From Endobugula sp965225895 (GTDB taxonomy: Bacteria; Pseudomonadota; Gammaproteobacteria; Pseudomonadales; Cellvibrionaceae), in contig CBDDBR010000011.1 of assembly GCA_965225895.1 (NCBI GenBank), positions 930,001-994,000 on the forward strand: a DNA stretch of 64,000 nt, given 5' to 3'. Numbering within the stretch: position 1 is the first letter of the stretch; each line of letters starts with the position of its first letter. The translations under genes and the position numbers were made by a program. Of the stretch, positions 27,453 through 36,905 are shown in pieces. Below the pieces are notes generated by a model. It was not told the DNA's origin. It saw nothing but the letters and a program-made list of their open reading frames with translations, and searched no databases.

Positions 27453-29168
27453 TTACACGGCATTCACGCTATATCCAAGTGCTGCCAAGCTCTCTTCTGC
27501 GACCACTAATGTATCTGGTGATACTTGCTTATCTACTTTTAAGCAATCGAGGTAATATTCTAGGCATATTAATGCATCGGCAAATGTTTCTAGCATATGC
27601 TCTAGTGCTGCGGCTTCATCTGTTGCCATTAATGCCTTTTCAATAAACCGAGTGCAAGCACTAATAATTTGTGCCGCTCTTGGCAAGTCTAAAATAGTCA
27701 TGCTGCCACGTAATTCATTAAGAATAGCAGGCACGCTTTCAAGGTGAGTTTTATCGTAACTGGTATCAGAGAATGCAGTGAGCGCATTTTTAATTTGTGT
27801 TAAGCCATTTTTGGCTTCAGCTAATACAACTACTTGAGTATCGTGCAGATGATTACTTGAAATCATCTCATTTTGCGTCAGCTTATTAATTTCATCTAAT
27901 TTTTCTATTGAAAAATTTCGCTTACCTAAGCTATTGATGACGCTTTCTACATACAATAAAGCATTAACCACTTCTATACAGCAATTTTCATGAAGCGGGG
28001 TTTTGTCTTCATGAACACGTTTCAAATTTTCTAACGGTGTATTTATCACTTCTACCGCAGAGCTTAATCCAACAATATTCAGAATTTCTTTAATTTTCTG
28101 CATACGTGAAATGGTGTCTTCACAGCCAGCATCACTTTCACAATCGGTGTTTTGTGTACGCTCAATCGTCTCTTTGATGATGTTAAGCTCAATGCGCAAA
28201 ACATCGGCAACAGATTGCACCGTATTCGCACTAGGGCCTGTTAATGATTCGGACTCTCGCTCAAGCACAGCTTCGGTATAGCCTAATTGCTCAAGACCAA
28301 AGACTTGTTTGATATGCGCAAATATGGGGTTTTCTACATCGGATAATGCAATATAGAAAGCCAAATCTTTCAACGTAACATCCAAAGGAGATATATCAAA
28401 GGCAATGAGCCCTTTTTTCTCTATCGTTTTTAATTCTTTATCTAGTAATGTAAATAATCGTTTACGCGTTATTGTTGGCTTCATTTCGCCCTGAATGAAA
28501 GCATCTAGTGCATGAGTGGCTAACCACCACAAGGTTTCACTTTCTGTTCCACGAGACATTTTATACACTTTGGCGACAGCTCGGTGCATTAAAACAAAGG
28601 ACGCATTAACATTGGTTTCTTTAAGCATTCCCAGAAGACCAATCTGATACATATGCCTAAAACGACGTATCATCGTTTGTACTTCGCCACTATCCGTTAA
28701 TGACTTAACCGCAACATTAGGACAACGGTAGCTACCCTCACCCTGTTCAAAAAAAGATTCTGGAAGCAGCGGCTGACGATTGACTAAGCGAATATCATTA
28801 ATATAAGGAATTAATAATATCGGCATACCTATTTCATGTTGTTGGGTGTATTCAAAATAACAACTTAAAACAAAAAAGCCTTTTGTGAGTGCAGATAATT
28901 TATCATCGAGAGCATCAGGCGATTCAGTATCAATTTGCGTTGCCGTTGATAATATTTCACCAGCTAATTCACATGCACCGTATAGTTGAATAACATCTAA
29001 ACTGCCTCTAATTTGCTGTAATGAACTAATGCAGTCTTCTAATACTTTAAGATTATGCCTATCACTGATAAAGGTTTCTAAATGTGTAGAGGCATGATCA
29101 ATGGTGGCCATTAATTCATCTTGAATAAGGCTAAGAGAGGTTAAATTAATCGCTTGTTTATTGCTCAA
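27453..29168 (-). CDS. fimL: FimL-like scaffold protein (Hpt-like domains without histidine)
   Basis: This 571-residue cytoplasmic protein resembles the N-terminal part of the ChpA/PilL kinase and matches FimL of Pseudomonas aeruginosa in length (about 560) and opening sequence (LSLIQDELMATIDHASTHLE). In P. aeruginosa FimL is a polar scaffold that links the Pil-Chp surface-sensing system to cAMP production and type IV pilus function. Two Hpt-like segments are visible, QQIRGSLDVIQL near residue 53 and NELRGSMTILDL near residue 485. The phospho-His of the HTLKG motif is Gln in the first and Asn in the second, so it should not be phosphorylated. The start codon is TTG after an AAGAGA-like site; Met21 is an alternative. 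It heads the fimL-sohB operon and is divergent from nhaB. Confidence 0.85.
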   Translation of the reverse strand: MSNKQAINLTSLSLIQDELMATIDHASTHLETFISDRHNLKVLEDCISSLQQIRGSLDVIQLYGACELAGEILSTATQIDTESPDALDDKLSALTKGFFVLSCYFEYTQQHEIGMPILLIPYINDIRLVNRQPLLPESFFEQGEGSYRCPNVAVKSLTDSGEVQTMIRRFRHMYQIGLLGMLKETNVNASFVLMHRAVAKVYKMSRGTESETLWWLATHALDAFIQGEMKPTITRKRLFTLLDKELKTIEKKGLIAFDISPLDVTLKDLAFYIALSDVENPIFAHIKQVFGLEQLGYTEAVLERESESLTGPSANTVQSVADVLRIELNIIKETIERTQNTDCESDAGCEDTISRMQKIKEILNIVGLSSAVEVINTPLENLKRVHEDKTPLHENCCIEVVNALLYVESVINSLGKRNFSIEKLDEINKLTQNEMISSNHLHDTQVVVLAEAKNGLTQIKNALTAFSDTSYDKTHLESVPAILNELRGSMTILDLPRAAQIISACTRFIEKALMATDEAAALEHMLETFADALICLEYYLDCLKVDKQVSPDTLVVAEESLAALGYSVNAV

Positions 29169-29458
29169 GGTAATCTCTTGGGTTCGTTGTTTTTATAAAA
29201 TGTATTGGCACGATATTGCTGTCGCATAATAGCATTCGTACTATCGATATAACCTAACGTATTTCACATTTTATTCTAAAAAAAATATTTAAGCTATTTT
29301 CACTCTATAGCCAGCTAAAAATAGCGCCTATCCCCTATCTTGACTAGACTATTAAGAATACATCGTGATTATAAAATGTCCCCATCGTTTATAACCCAAT
29401 GATATAATGGCAAGCTTATAATTCATTATTTACTTTTAATACAGTGTTAGGAAACATC

Positions 29459-30937
29459 ATGACCCATAATCTCGGACAAGGTTTTGTACGTAACTTCTTA
29501 GGGAATGCGCCACTATGGTATAAGCAAGCAATTATTGCTTTCTTAATTATCAACCCTATTTTATATCTAGTCGCAGGTCCATTTATTACTGGCTGGGTAC
29601 TCATTGGCCAATTTATTTTTACATTAGCTATGGCATTAAAATGTTACCCATTACAACCCGGTGGTTTGCTCGCCATTGAAGCCATTGTTATCGGTATGAC
29701 AAGCCCAGAAGCCGTATATTATGAAGTGAATGAAAATATTAAAGTCATTTTATTATTAGTATTTATGGTGGCGGGTATTCATTTTATGAAAGACCTACTG
29801 CTTTATATATTCACACGCTTACTGGTGAATATACGTTCTAAAGCATTCTTATCATTACTTTTCTGTTTTGTTTCCGCAGTGCTATCAGCATTTCTCGATG
29901 CGCTTACTGTGATTGCTGTATTAATCAGCGTTGCCGTTGGCTTTTATAATGTTTATCACAAAGTATTCTCAACGGGTGAAGTTGCCGAAGATTTAGCCGA
30001 ATCACATAAAGAAGATTTATTACAGTTTCGTGCTTTTCTACGTAGCCTTATTATGCACGGCGGCGTGGGTACGGCACTTGGTGGTGTATGTACTGTTGTT
30101 GGTGAACCACAAAACTTATTAATCGCAGAAAAAGCTGGTTGGAGTTTTATTGAGTTTTTCTTAGTGATGGCGCCAGTATCGATGCCTGTATTTTTAGCAG
30201 GCTTAATCACATGTTTCACCTTAGAGAAACTAGGCGTATTTGGTTACGGTGCTAAATTGCCAGAAAATGTGCGTAATATTTTAGTGGCTTTTGCAAAAGA
30301 AGAAGAAGAAAAGCGAGGCCATAAAGAAACCGCAGCGCTCATTATTCAAGCAGCAGCAGCTTTAATATTGATCGCTGCTCTTGCCTTTCATGTAGCTGAA
30401 GTTGGCCTTATTGGTTTAATGGTTATTGTTATACTCACAGCATTTAATGGCATCATTGAAGAGCATCAAATTGGTCACGCTTTTGAAGAAGCATTACCAT
30501 TTACTGCATTATTGGTTGTATTCTTTGGTGTTGTTGCGGTTATTCACGAACAGCATTTGTTTCAACCAATCACCGATGCTGTACTCAGTTTAGATGTGAG
30601 CCAGCAGGCGCCTATGCTATTTGTAGCTAATGGCATTTTATCGATGATTAGTGATAACGTCTTTGTAGCAACGGTATATATTAATGAAGTTAAAGCTGCA
30701 CTTGATAGTGGCTCAATTACACGTGAACACTTTAACGATTTAGCCATTGCTATTAATACAGGAACTAACCTACCCAGTGTCGCCACACCTAATGGGCAAG
30801 CAGCGTTCTTATTCCTACTTACATCAGCATTAGCGCCATTAATTCGTTTGTCATATGGCAGAATGGTTATTATGGCCTTGCCTTATACCGTTGTATTAGG
30901 TGGTATTGGCTTAGCAAGCTTGGTTTACTTTGTATAA
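29459..30937 (+). CDS. nhaB: Na+/H+ antiporter NhaB
   Basis: This inner-membrane antiporter exports Na+ in exchange for protons, with about 12 hydrophobic helices. The opening LGQGFVRNFLGNAPLWYK and the segments GVCTVVGEPQNLLIAEKAGW and GTNLPSVATPNGQAAFLFLLTS are hallmarks of NhaB. The frame also offers a GTG at 29444. I prefer the ATG at 29459, because AGGA at 29449-29452 lies 6 bp before it and the family begins at this methionine; this gives 492 residues. NhaB uses the sodium gradient that the neighbouring Na+-NQR complex builds, and the two loci converge on a shared terminator. Confidence 0.95.
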   Translation: MTHNLGQGFVRNFLGNAPLWYKQAIIAFLIINPILYLVAGPFITGWVLIGQFIFTLAMALKCYPLQPGGLLAIEAIVIGMTSPEAVYYEVNENIKVILLLVFMVAGIHFMKDLLLYIFTRLLVNIRSKAFLSLLFCFVSAVLSAFLDALTVIAVLISVAVGFYNVYHKVFSTGEVAEDLAESHKEDLLQFRAFLRSLIMHGGVGTALGGVCTVVGEPQNLLIAEKAGWSFIEFFLVMAPVSMPVFLAGLITCFTLEKLGVFGYGAKLPENVRNILVAFAKEEEEKRGHKETAALIIQAAAALILIAALAFHVAEVGLIGLMVIVILTAFNGIIEEHQIGHAFEEALPFTALLVVFFGVVAVIHEQHLFQPITDAVLSLDVSQQAPMLFVANGILSMISDNVFVATVYINEVKAALDSGSITREHFNDLAIAINTGTNLPSVATPNGQAAFLFLLTSALAPLIRLSYGRMVIMALPYTVVLGGIGLASLVYFV

Positions 30938-30991
30938 AGTAGCGTATAACCAAAGCAGGTATTATTAATACAAAAAATAATATCTGAAAAT

Positions 30992-31030
30992 AAAAAAAGC
31001 CCTGCAAACATAGTTTGCAGGGCTTTTTTT
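30992..31030. terminator. Bidirectional terminator, nhaB / nqrM
   Basis: A perfect 11-bp stem GCCCTGCAAAC / GTTTGCAGGGC (30999-31023) has a 3-nt loop. Seven A precede it and seven T follow it, so it can end transcripts on both strands. Confidence 0.93.
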
Positions 31031-31058
31031 ATGAAATGATTAATCAATCAGTGACTTA

Positions 31059-31301
31059 TTACTTTTTACTAGCATCATAGCTAAGAGATGATGTTTGATC
31101 ACTCTCTTCTTTATTCATATTTTGTTCATCACATTTGTTCGGATCATCACCGCATATATCGCAGGTATAGTTCTTTTTACCCAGCGCCGCACCAATACCA
31201 CCACATGATCCAGTAATTGGTCTACCACCCATAATGACACCAATAGCCATACCTGCAATGACTAAAAGCAATAATATAAAACCTAAGAAAATTGTTAACA
31301 T
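31059..31301 (-). CDS. nqrM: Na+-NQR maturation protein NqrM
   Basis: This 80-residue protein has one N-terminal transmembrane helix (about residues 2-25) and four cysteines: Cys33 in GSCGG, Cys47 and Cys50 in CDIC, and Cys57. It matches the NqrM (DUF539) family. NqrM is needed to assemble the membrane-embedded iron centre coordinated by NqrD and NqrE. It is the last gene of the nqr operon, 45 bp after apbE. Confidence 0.93.
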   Translation of the reverse strand: MLTIFLGFILLLLVIAGMAIGVIMGGRPITGSCGGIGAALGKKNYTCDICGDDPNKCDEQNMNKEESDQTSSLSYDASKK

Positions 31302-31346
31302 AGTTAGTAAACCTTTTTATAAAATCTATCGTGAAGTCATTTAGTC

Positions 31347-32411
31347 TTACTGTAAATAACGCTTAAAGCTTGGAGAATACACAGCGTCAAACGTATCATT
31401 TTTATACAATAAGATATAAATGGGAATGTTATGCTCTGTTGCCAGCGCTAGTGCTCTTTCTTCTCCCATAGCCATGAATGCAGTCGCTAGCCCATCGGCT
31501 TTCATTGCACTATCATCTAATACGGTAATAGAAGCAATATTATGTATGACAGGCTCACCCGTTTCGGGATCAATGGTATGTGAGTACCTTACACCATCAC
31601 GCTCAAAAAAATTACGATAATCTCCAGAGGTCGCTATTGCTTGATTATCTAATTGAATAATTTCTTGTACACCCGATTGATAGAATGATGGTGATTCGAC
31701 CCCAATACGCCATAATTGTTGCGCTTTATTTTTACCTTTTACACGAATTTCACCACCAATTTCTACAAGGTAATGATGAATCCCCTGCTCTTCTAATAAT
31801 AACGCGATATGATCAACACCATAACCTTTTGCAATAGCTGATAAGTCCACACTTAATGGCTTTTCCTTCTTAATACGCAGATTCTCTTTATCAAGTAACA
31901 ATGATTGCCAACCAACAAATTGTTTTGCCTGAATAATATCGTCATCAGAAGGAAAATTTGTACGGGCTTGCGCACCAAAACCCCATAAATTGATCAGTGG
32001 CGATACCGTCACATCAAATTTTCCTTGACTGAAGCTAGATAAATATAAGCTATAGTCAATCACTGCAAACGTTTCGGGGGATACGCTATACCATTGATTC
32101 TTAGGGAGTTGATTAAATAATGATAATTCAGAATCGGAAATATACGTCGACATAAGTTGATTAATTTTAACCAGCGCAGTGTCGATTAACGCGTCTAAAC
32201 CTGCAAAGTCTTCTATTGAATGGTTAGCGGGTACCACTACTGTAATATGGTAGCTAGTACCCATTGTTTCGCCAGTGAGTGTAAACGATTCTATTTTTTT
32301 TGTGCAGCCACTAACAAAAAAACTAATAAGCAATACAAACAAAAACGAGGCACGTAATACGCACCTCGTTTTTAATACATCACTATAAATATGCTTTATG
32401 TGATTAGTCAT
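31347..32411 (-). CDS. apbE: FAD:protein FMN transferase (lipoprotein)
   Basis: This 354-residue periplasmic flavin transferase attaches FMN covalently to threonines of NqrB and NqrC. The signal peptide ends in a lipobox (FVSGC, about Cys36), so it is anchored to the membrane. Family motifs are ETMGTSYHITV, DLSAIAKGYGVD and SGDYRNFFERDG with SHTIDPETG. The start codon overlaps the nqrF stop (TAATG), indicating translational coupling within the nqr operon. Confidence 0.96.
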   Translation of the reverse strand: MTNHIKHIYSDVLKTRCVLRASFLFVLLISFFVSGCTKKIESFTLTGETMGTSYHITVVVPANHSIEDFAGLDALIDTALVKINQLMSTYISDSELSLFNQLPKNQWYSVSPETFAVIDYSLYLSSFSQGKFDVTVSPLINLWGFGAQARTNFPSDDDIIQAKQFVGWQSLLLDKENLRIKKEKPLSVDLSAIAKGYGVDHIALLLEEQGIHHYLVEIGGEIRVKGKNKAQQLWRIGVESPSFYQSGVQEIIQLDNQAIATSGDYRNFFERDGVRYSHTIDPETGEPVIHNIASITVLDDSAMKADGLATAFMAMGEERALALATEHNIPIYILLYKNDTFDAVYSPSFKRYLQ

Positions 32412-33634
32412 TAGCCACCAAAATCATCAAGCATAATGTTTTCATCTTCAACGCCAAGATCTTTTAGCATTTTAATGACCGCTTGGTTCATCATTGGAGG
32501 CCCACACATATAGAACTCACAATCTTCTGGTGCTGGATGATCTTTTAGGTATTCTTCATACAGTACATTATGAATAAAACCTGTTAAACCTTCCCAGTTA
32601 TCTTCTGGCTGTGGATCTGATAAAGCAACATGCCAATTAAAGTTTTCATTTTCACGCGCTAACATGTCATATTCATCTTCATAGAACATTTCACGTAATG
32701 AACGAGCACCATACCAAAAGCTCATTTTACGATCACTCTTAAGACGCTTAAGCTGATCAAATATGTGTGAACGCATTGGCGCCATACCAGCACCACCACC
32801 CACAAATACCATTTCTGCATCAGTATCTTTAGCAAAGAACTCACCAAATGGACCATATACAGCCATTTTATCACCAGGCTTTAAGTTAAAGACATAAGAT
32901 GACATTTGACCTGGCGGAATACCTTGAGAACCCGGCGGTGGCGTTGCAATACGAATATTAAACTTCACTAAACCTTTTTCTTCTGGGTAGTTTGCCATTG
33001 AATACGCACGAATAACGGGTTCAGTCACTTTAGATTCTAAATTAAAGAAGCCAAAACGTTCCCAATCACCGCGATATTCTTCTTCAATATCAAAATCTTT
33101 AAACTGCACATGATGCGGAGGAACTTCTAACTGCACATAACCACCCGCACGGAAATCAACATTCTCTCCTTCAGGTAGACGCAATGTTAACTCTTTAATA
33201 AAAGTCGCCATATTCGGATTTGATTCAACAGTACATTCCCACTGTTTTACACCAAACACGTCATCTTCTACTTCCACTTCCATATCTTGCTTAACAGCCA
33301 CCTGACACGATAAGCGCCAGCCTTCGTTCGCTTCACGTTTCGTAAAATGTGGTTCTTCTGTTGGTAAAATACCGCCACCACCAGACTCAACGATACACTT
33401 ACACTGCGCGCAGCTACCACCACCACCACAAGCTGAAGGTAGGAATAAACCCGACTCAGCTAATGTTTGTAGTAATTTACCACCGGCAGGAACCGTGATT
33501 TTTTTCTCGTTGTTAACCGTAATAACAACATCACCAGTACTCACTAGTTTTGCACGTGCTGACAAAATGATTACTACTAGTGCAAGCACTAGTGCTGTAA
33601 ACATGGCAACACCTAGGATAATTTCAATATTCAT
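32411..33634 (-). CDS. nqrF: Na+-NQR subunit F (NADH-oxidising)
   Basis: This 407-residue entry subunit takes electrons from NADH. An N-terminal transmembrane anchor (about residues 4-26) precedes a 2Fe-2S ferredoxin domain with Cys69, Cys75, Cys78 and Cys110 (ACGGGGSCAQCKC, LSCQ). A ferredoxin-reductase module follows, with the FAD motif RAYSMANYPEE and the NADH motif GGGAGMAPMRSH. The C-terminal YMCGPPMMNQAV and DDFGG are typical. Cluster position and length match Vibrio NqrF (408). It ends with a one-base overlap with apbE. Confidence 0.97.
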   Translation of the reverse strand: MNIEIILGVAMFTALVLALVVIILSARAKLVSTGDVVITVNNEKKITVPAGGKLLQTLAESGLFLPSACGGGGSCAQCKCIVESGGGGILPTEEPHFTKREANEGWRLSCQVAVKQDMEVEVEDDVFGVKQWECTVESNPNMATFIKELTLRLPEGENVDFRAGGYVQLEVPPHHVQFKDFDIEEEYRGDWERFGFFNLESKVTEPVIRAYSMANYPEEKGLVKFNIRIATPPPGSQGIPPGQMSSYVFNLKPGDKMAVYGPFGEFFAKDTDAEMVFVGGGAGMAPMRSHIFDQLKRLKSDRKMSFWYGARSLREMFYEDEYDMLARENENFNWHVALSDPQPEDNWEGLTGFIHNVLYEEYLKDHPAPEDCEFYMCGPPMMNQAVIKMLKDLGVEDENIMLDDFGG

Positions 33635-33654
33635 CGTTTTGTTTTACCCCGTAA

Positions 33655-34263
33655 TTATAGATCAATGCCGCCGAAGGACATGAAACCAAGAGACATTAGG
33701 CCTACTGTAATAAACGTAATACCTAACCCTTTTAAGCCATCTGGAACATCGCTATATTTCATTTTTTCGCGAATACCTGCTAAAGCAACAATAGCGAGTG
33801 CCCAACCTGTACCTGCGCCAGCACCAAAAACTACACTTTCTGAAAAGTTGTAGCTACGCTCAACCATAAATAACGCCGCACCCATAATTGCACAGTTCAC
33901 TGTGATTAATGGTAGGAATACACCCAATGCGTTATAAAGTGAAGGAACATATTTATCGAGCACCATTTCCATGATTTGAATTAATGCTGCGATAACACCA
34001 ATATAGGTAATCAAACCTAAGAAGCTTAAATCTACATCAGGTAAGCCTGCCCAAGCCAATGCACCATCAGCCAATAGATAGGTGTATAACAAGTTGTTTA
34101 CAGGTGTTGTGATTGTTAATACAACAATCACCGCAATCCCTAAGCCAATAGCCGCTTCAATTTTTTTAGAAACAGCAATAAAGGTACACATGCCCAAGAA
34201 AAAGGCTAAGGCCATGTTCTCAATAAAAATAGAACGGACAAATAAACTAATTAACGCTTCCAT
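33655..34263 (-). CDS. nqrE: Na+-NQR subunit E
   Basis: This 202-residue integral membrane subunit has six predicted helices. Cys26 in FLGMCTFIA and Cys124 in TVNCAIMG correspond to the pair that, with two cysteines of NqrD, binds the intramembrane iron centre. The gene starts at the last base of nqrD (one-base overlap). NqrD and NqrE are inverted-topology paralogues related to RnfA/RnfE. Confidence 0.97.
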   Translation of the reverse strand: MEALISLFVRSIFIENMALAFFLGMCTFIAVSKKIEAAIGLGIAVIVVLTITTPVNNLLYTYLLADGALAWAGLPDVDLSFLGLITYIGVIAALIQIMEMVLDKYVPSLYNALGVFLPLITVNCAIMGAALFMVERSYNFSESVVFGAGAGTGWALAIVALAGIREKMKYSDVPDGLKGLGITFITVGLMSLGFMSFGGIDL

Positions 34264-34922
34264 TAGTGAGCCTCCTTACCTTGAGTGTTGGGTGCAATTT
34301 TAAATTCATCTTCTTCCACTTGTTCTGTTTTCACAGCACGAATGATCCAGATAAATAAACCAATTAAGAAGAATGCACTCGGTGGTAGTAATAACATACC
34401 GTTAGAAACGTACCAACCGCCGTCCGTTACTAGAGGTAAAATTTCGATACCGAATAATTTACCTGAGCCTAATAGCTCACGAACAAATGCTAGACCCAGC
34501 AAAATCACGCTATAGCCTAAACCATTACCAATACCATCTAAGAAACTAGGAAATGGAGGGTTTTTCATCGCGAAGGCTTCTGCACGTCCCATCACAATAC
34601 AGTTAGTAATGATCAAACCAACAAATACTGAGAGCTGCTTACTAATATCATAAGCAACGGCTTTTAGTACTTGGTCAACCAGAATCACAAGTGATGCAAT
34701 AATAATCATTTGTACAATAATACGGATACTGCTTGGTGCATAGTTACGCACTAATGATACAAATAAATTAGAAAAGCCAGTTACGATAGTTACAGCAATA
34801 CACATAACTACGGTTACTTTTAAACTACTTGTTACCGCCAAAGCAGAACAGATACCTAAAATCTGTAACGCAATAGGGTTGTTTTCAAATAGTGGCTTAT
34901 AGATTAAGTCTTTAATTTTCAT
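34263..34922 (-). CDS. nqrD: Na+-NQR subunit D
   Basis: This 219-residue integral membrane subunit has six predicted helices. Cys25 in ILGICSALAV and Cys108 in ITNCIVMGRAEAFA are the partners of the NqrE cysteines at the iron centre. The sequence FLDGIGNGLGYSVIL is typical of NqrD. It is 3 bp downstream of nqrC. Confidence 0.97.
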   Translation of the reverse strand: MKIKDLIYKPLFENNPIALQILGICSALAVTSSLKVTVVMCIAVTIVTGFSNLFVSLVRNYAPSSIRIIVQMIIIASLVILVDQVLKAVAYDISKQLSVFVGLIITNCIVMGRAEAFAMKNPPFPSFLDGIGNGLGYSVILLGLAFVRELLGSGKLFGIEILPLVTDGGWYVSNGMLLLPPSAFFLIGLFIWIIRAVKTEQVEEDEFKIAPNTQGKEAH

Positions 34923-34925
34923 AAC

Positions 34926-35711
34926 TTAAGCATCCCCTTCTTTAAGATTGCTAAGAAATTTGGCATAACCCATAGAGCCCATCCAAAATTTAACAAGGTT
35001 ATCAACACCTTTCGACGTTAAGGTTGCACCTGATAAGCCATCAACTTTATATTCTGGCTCAGGCGTTGCGTCATTTACGGCACCTTTAATAACAGTGATT
35101 AATACATTGCTATCATCGCCATATACTTTTTTACCTGACCACAAACCTTTCCACTTAGGGTTATCAATTTCACCACCCAAGCCAGGGGTTTCGCCATGCT
35201 CATAAAAAGCAAGGGTTGATACAGTATTAAGGTCACCATTCAATGAAATAAAACCGTATAACGTTGACCAAAGGCCATACCCTTTAATAGGTAAAATCAC
35301 TTTTTGAATACCGCTAGCATCTTCTACAAGATACACTTTTGCATATTTTTCACGATTAGAAATTTTTGCAATATCTTCTTCTGCACTTAATGCATCCGAC
35401 AATTGTGGATCTTTAGCTGCTTTACGTTGGTCATATGTTGCAGCATCAACTTCATCAGTATATTGTCCAGAATTTAGATCAACTAATTTTGTTGTAATGT
35501 TTTCAAACATTTCGCTAATGCTTTTGCCATCAGCGATGCCTTGCTCATATAAACCACCCGCTTTAAGGATGTTAATTTTAAAATCTTTTTGCTTATTTGC
35601 AATTTGTGCTGGCTTTAATAAAACCGCCGCTGTCGATACGATAACCGAACATACTAAGCACAATGCAAATGCAATAATCAGCGTTCTTTGAGTAGAGTCA
35701 TTACTAGACAC
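34926..35711 (-). CDS. nqrC: Na+-NQR subunit C (FMN-binding)
   Basis: This 261-residue protein has one N-terminal transmembrane helix (about residues 10-32) and a periplasmic FMN-binding domain. The covalent flavin site is Thr230 in DGLSGATLTSKGV, equivalent to Thr225 of the Vibrio protein, and is modified by ApbE. The motif YEHGETPGLGGEI is also conserved. Its start overlaps the end of nqrB by 8 bp. Confidence 0.97.
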   Translation of the reverse strand: MSSNDSTQRTLIIAFALCLVCSVIVSTAAVLLKPAQIANKQKDFKINILKAGGLYEQGIADGKSISEMFENITTKLVDLNSGQYTDEVDAATYDQRKAAKDPQLSDALSAEEDIAKISNREKYAKVYLVEDASGIQKVILPIKGYGLWSTLYGFISLNGDLNTVSTLAFYEHGETPGLGGEIDNPKWKGLWSGKKVYGDDSNVLITVIKGAVNDATPEPEYKVDGLSGATLTSKGVDNLVKFWMGSMGYAKFLSNLKEGDA

Positions 35712-36903
35712 GAGCTAATCTCCTCTTGATGTTTGCTTGGACAACAAAATGGTCAATTAGCGGTGCAAATAAATTCGCAAACAAAATTGCCAACATAATA
35801 CCTTCAGGGAATGCAGGGTTCACAACACGGATAAGTACTGTCATCAAGCCCACAAGGCCACCAAACCACCACTTACCTGCATTTGTCATAGACGATGACA
35901 CTGGGTCTGTCGCCATAAAGACCATACCAAAAGCAAAACCACCAATGACCATATGCCAGTACCAAGGCACATTAAACATTTCATTAGTTTCTGATCCAAT
36001 AAGGTTAAATAGCGATGACGTTGCGATCATACCTAGCATCACACCCGCCATAATGCGCCATGAAGCAATACGAGTAATCAGTAATACAGCACCACCAATA
36101 AAAATCATTAGTGTTGAAACTTCACCGATTGAACCGTGTAAATTACCAAAGAAAGCATTCATCAAGCCAATTTGTGCATTCAACGCATCAACACCACCTG
36201 CTGCAGCGTGTGATAATGCTGTGGCACCCGTGTAGCCATCAGCCACTGTCCATACTGAATCACCTGACATAAATGCAGGGTATGCGAAGTATAAAAATGC
36301 TCGACCCGTTAATGCTGGGTTTAAGAAGTTTTTACCTGTGCCACCAAACACTTCTTTACCAATGACAACACCAAAGCTAATGCCGAGAGCAGCTTGCCAT
36401 AGTGGTAAATCAGGAGGACAAATTAATGCGAATAATATAGAAGTCACAAAGAAGCCTTCGTTAACTTCGTGTCCGCGTTTCATCGCAAACAATACTTCCC
36501 AAAAACCACCCACAATAAATACGGTTGCATAGAGTGGTAAGAAGTATGCAGCACCATGGATCATATTATCCCAAATACTTGAGGCATCATAACCTGCCAA
36601 CATTTCGATAATACCGCCACGCCAGCCTTCAATAGCAGCAATGCTTAAATCTGCCATTATAGTGTTGGCTTGAAAACCCACGTTATACATGCCATAGAAC
36701 ATGGCTGGGAATGTACACATCCACACAGTGATCATCATACGCTTAAGGTCAATACCATCGCGTACATGAGCCGTTGTTTTTGTTACATCTTTTGGACGAT
36801 AAAAAACGGTATCAACTGCTTCATACAGCGCATACCAGCTTTCGTATTTTCCGCCTTTATGAAAATGCGGCTCCATATTATCTAAAATAGAACGTAAACT
36901 CAT
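35704..36903 (-). CDS. nqrB: Na+-NQR subunit B (FMN and Na+ channel)
   Basis: This 399-residue integral membrane subunit carries the sodium path. The covalent FMN site is Thr228 in DGYTGATALSH, corresponding to Thr236 of Vibrio cholerae NqrB. About ten hydrophobic helices are visible. The conserved segments FGGTGKNFLNPALTGRAFLYFAYP and FGMVFMATDPVSSSMT are present. It is 2 bp downstream of nqrA. Confidence 0.97.
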   Translation of the reverse strand: MSLRSILDNMEPHFHKGGKYESWYALYEAVDTVFYRPKDVTKTTAHVRDGIDLKRMMITVWMCTFPAMFYGMYNVGFQANTIMADLSIAAIEGWRGGIIEMLAGYDASSIWDNMIHGAAYFLPLYATVFIVGGFWEVLFAMKRGHEVNEGFFVTSILFALICPPDLPLWQAALGISFGVVIGKEVFGGTGKNFLNPALTGRAFLYFAYPAFMSGDSVWTVADGYTGATALSHAAAGGVDALNAQIGLMNAFFGNLHGSIGEVSTLMIFIGGAVLLITRIASWRIMAGVMLGMIATSSLFNLIGSETNEMFNVPWYWHMVIGGFAFGMVFMATDPVSSSMTNAGKWWFGGLVGLMTVLIRVVNPAFPEGIMLAILFANLFAPLIDHFVVQANIKRRLARV

Positions 36904-36905
36904 GA

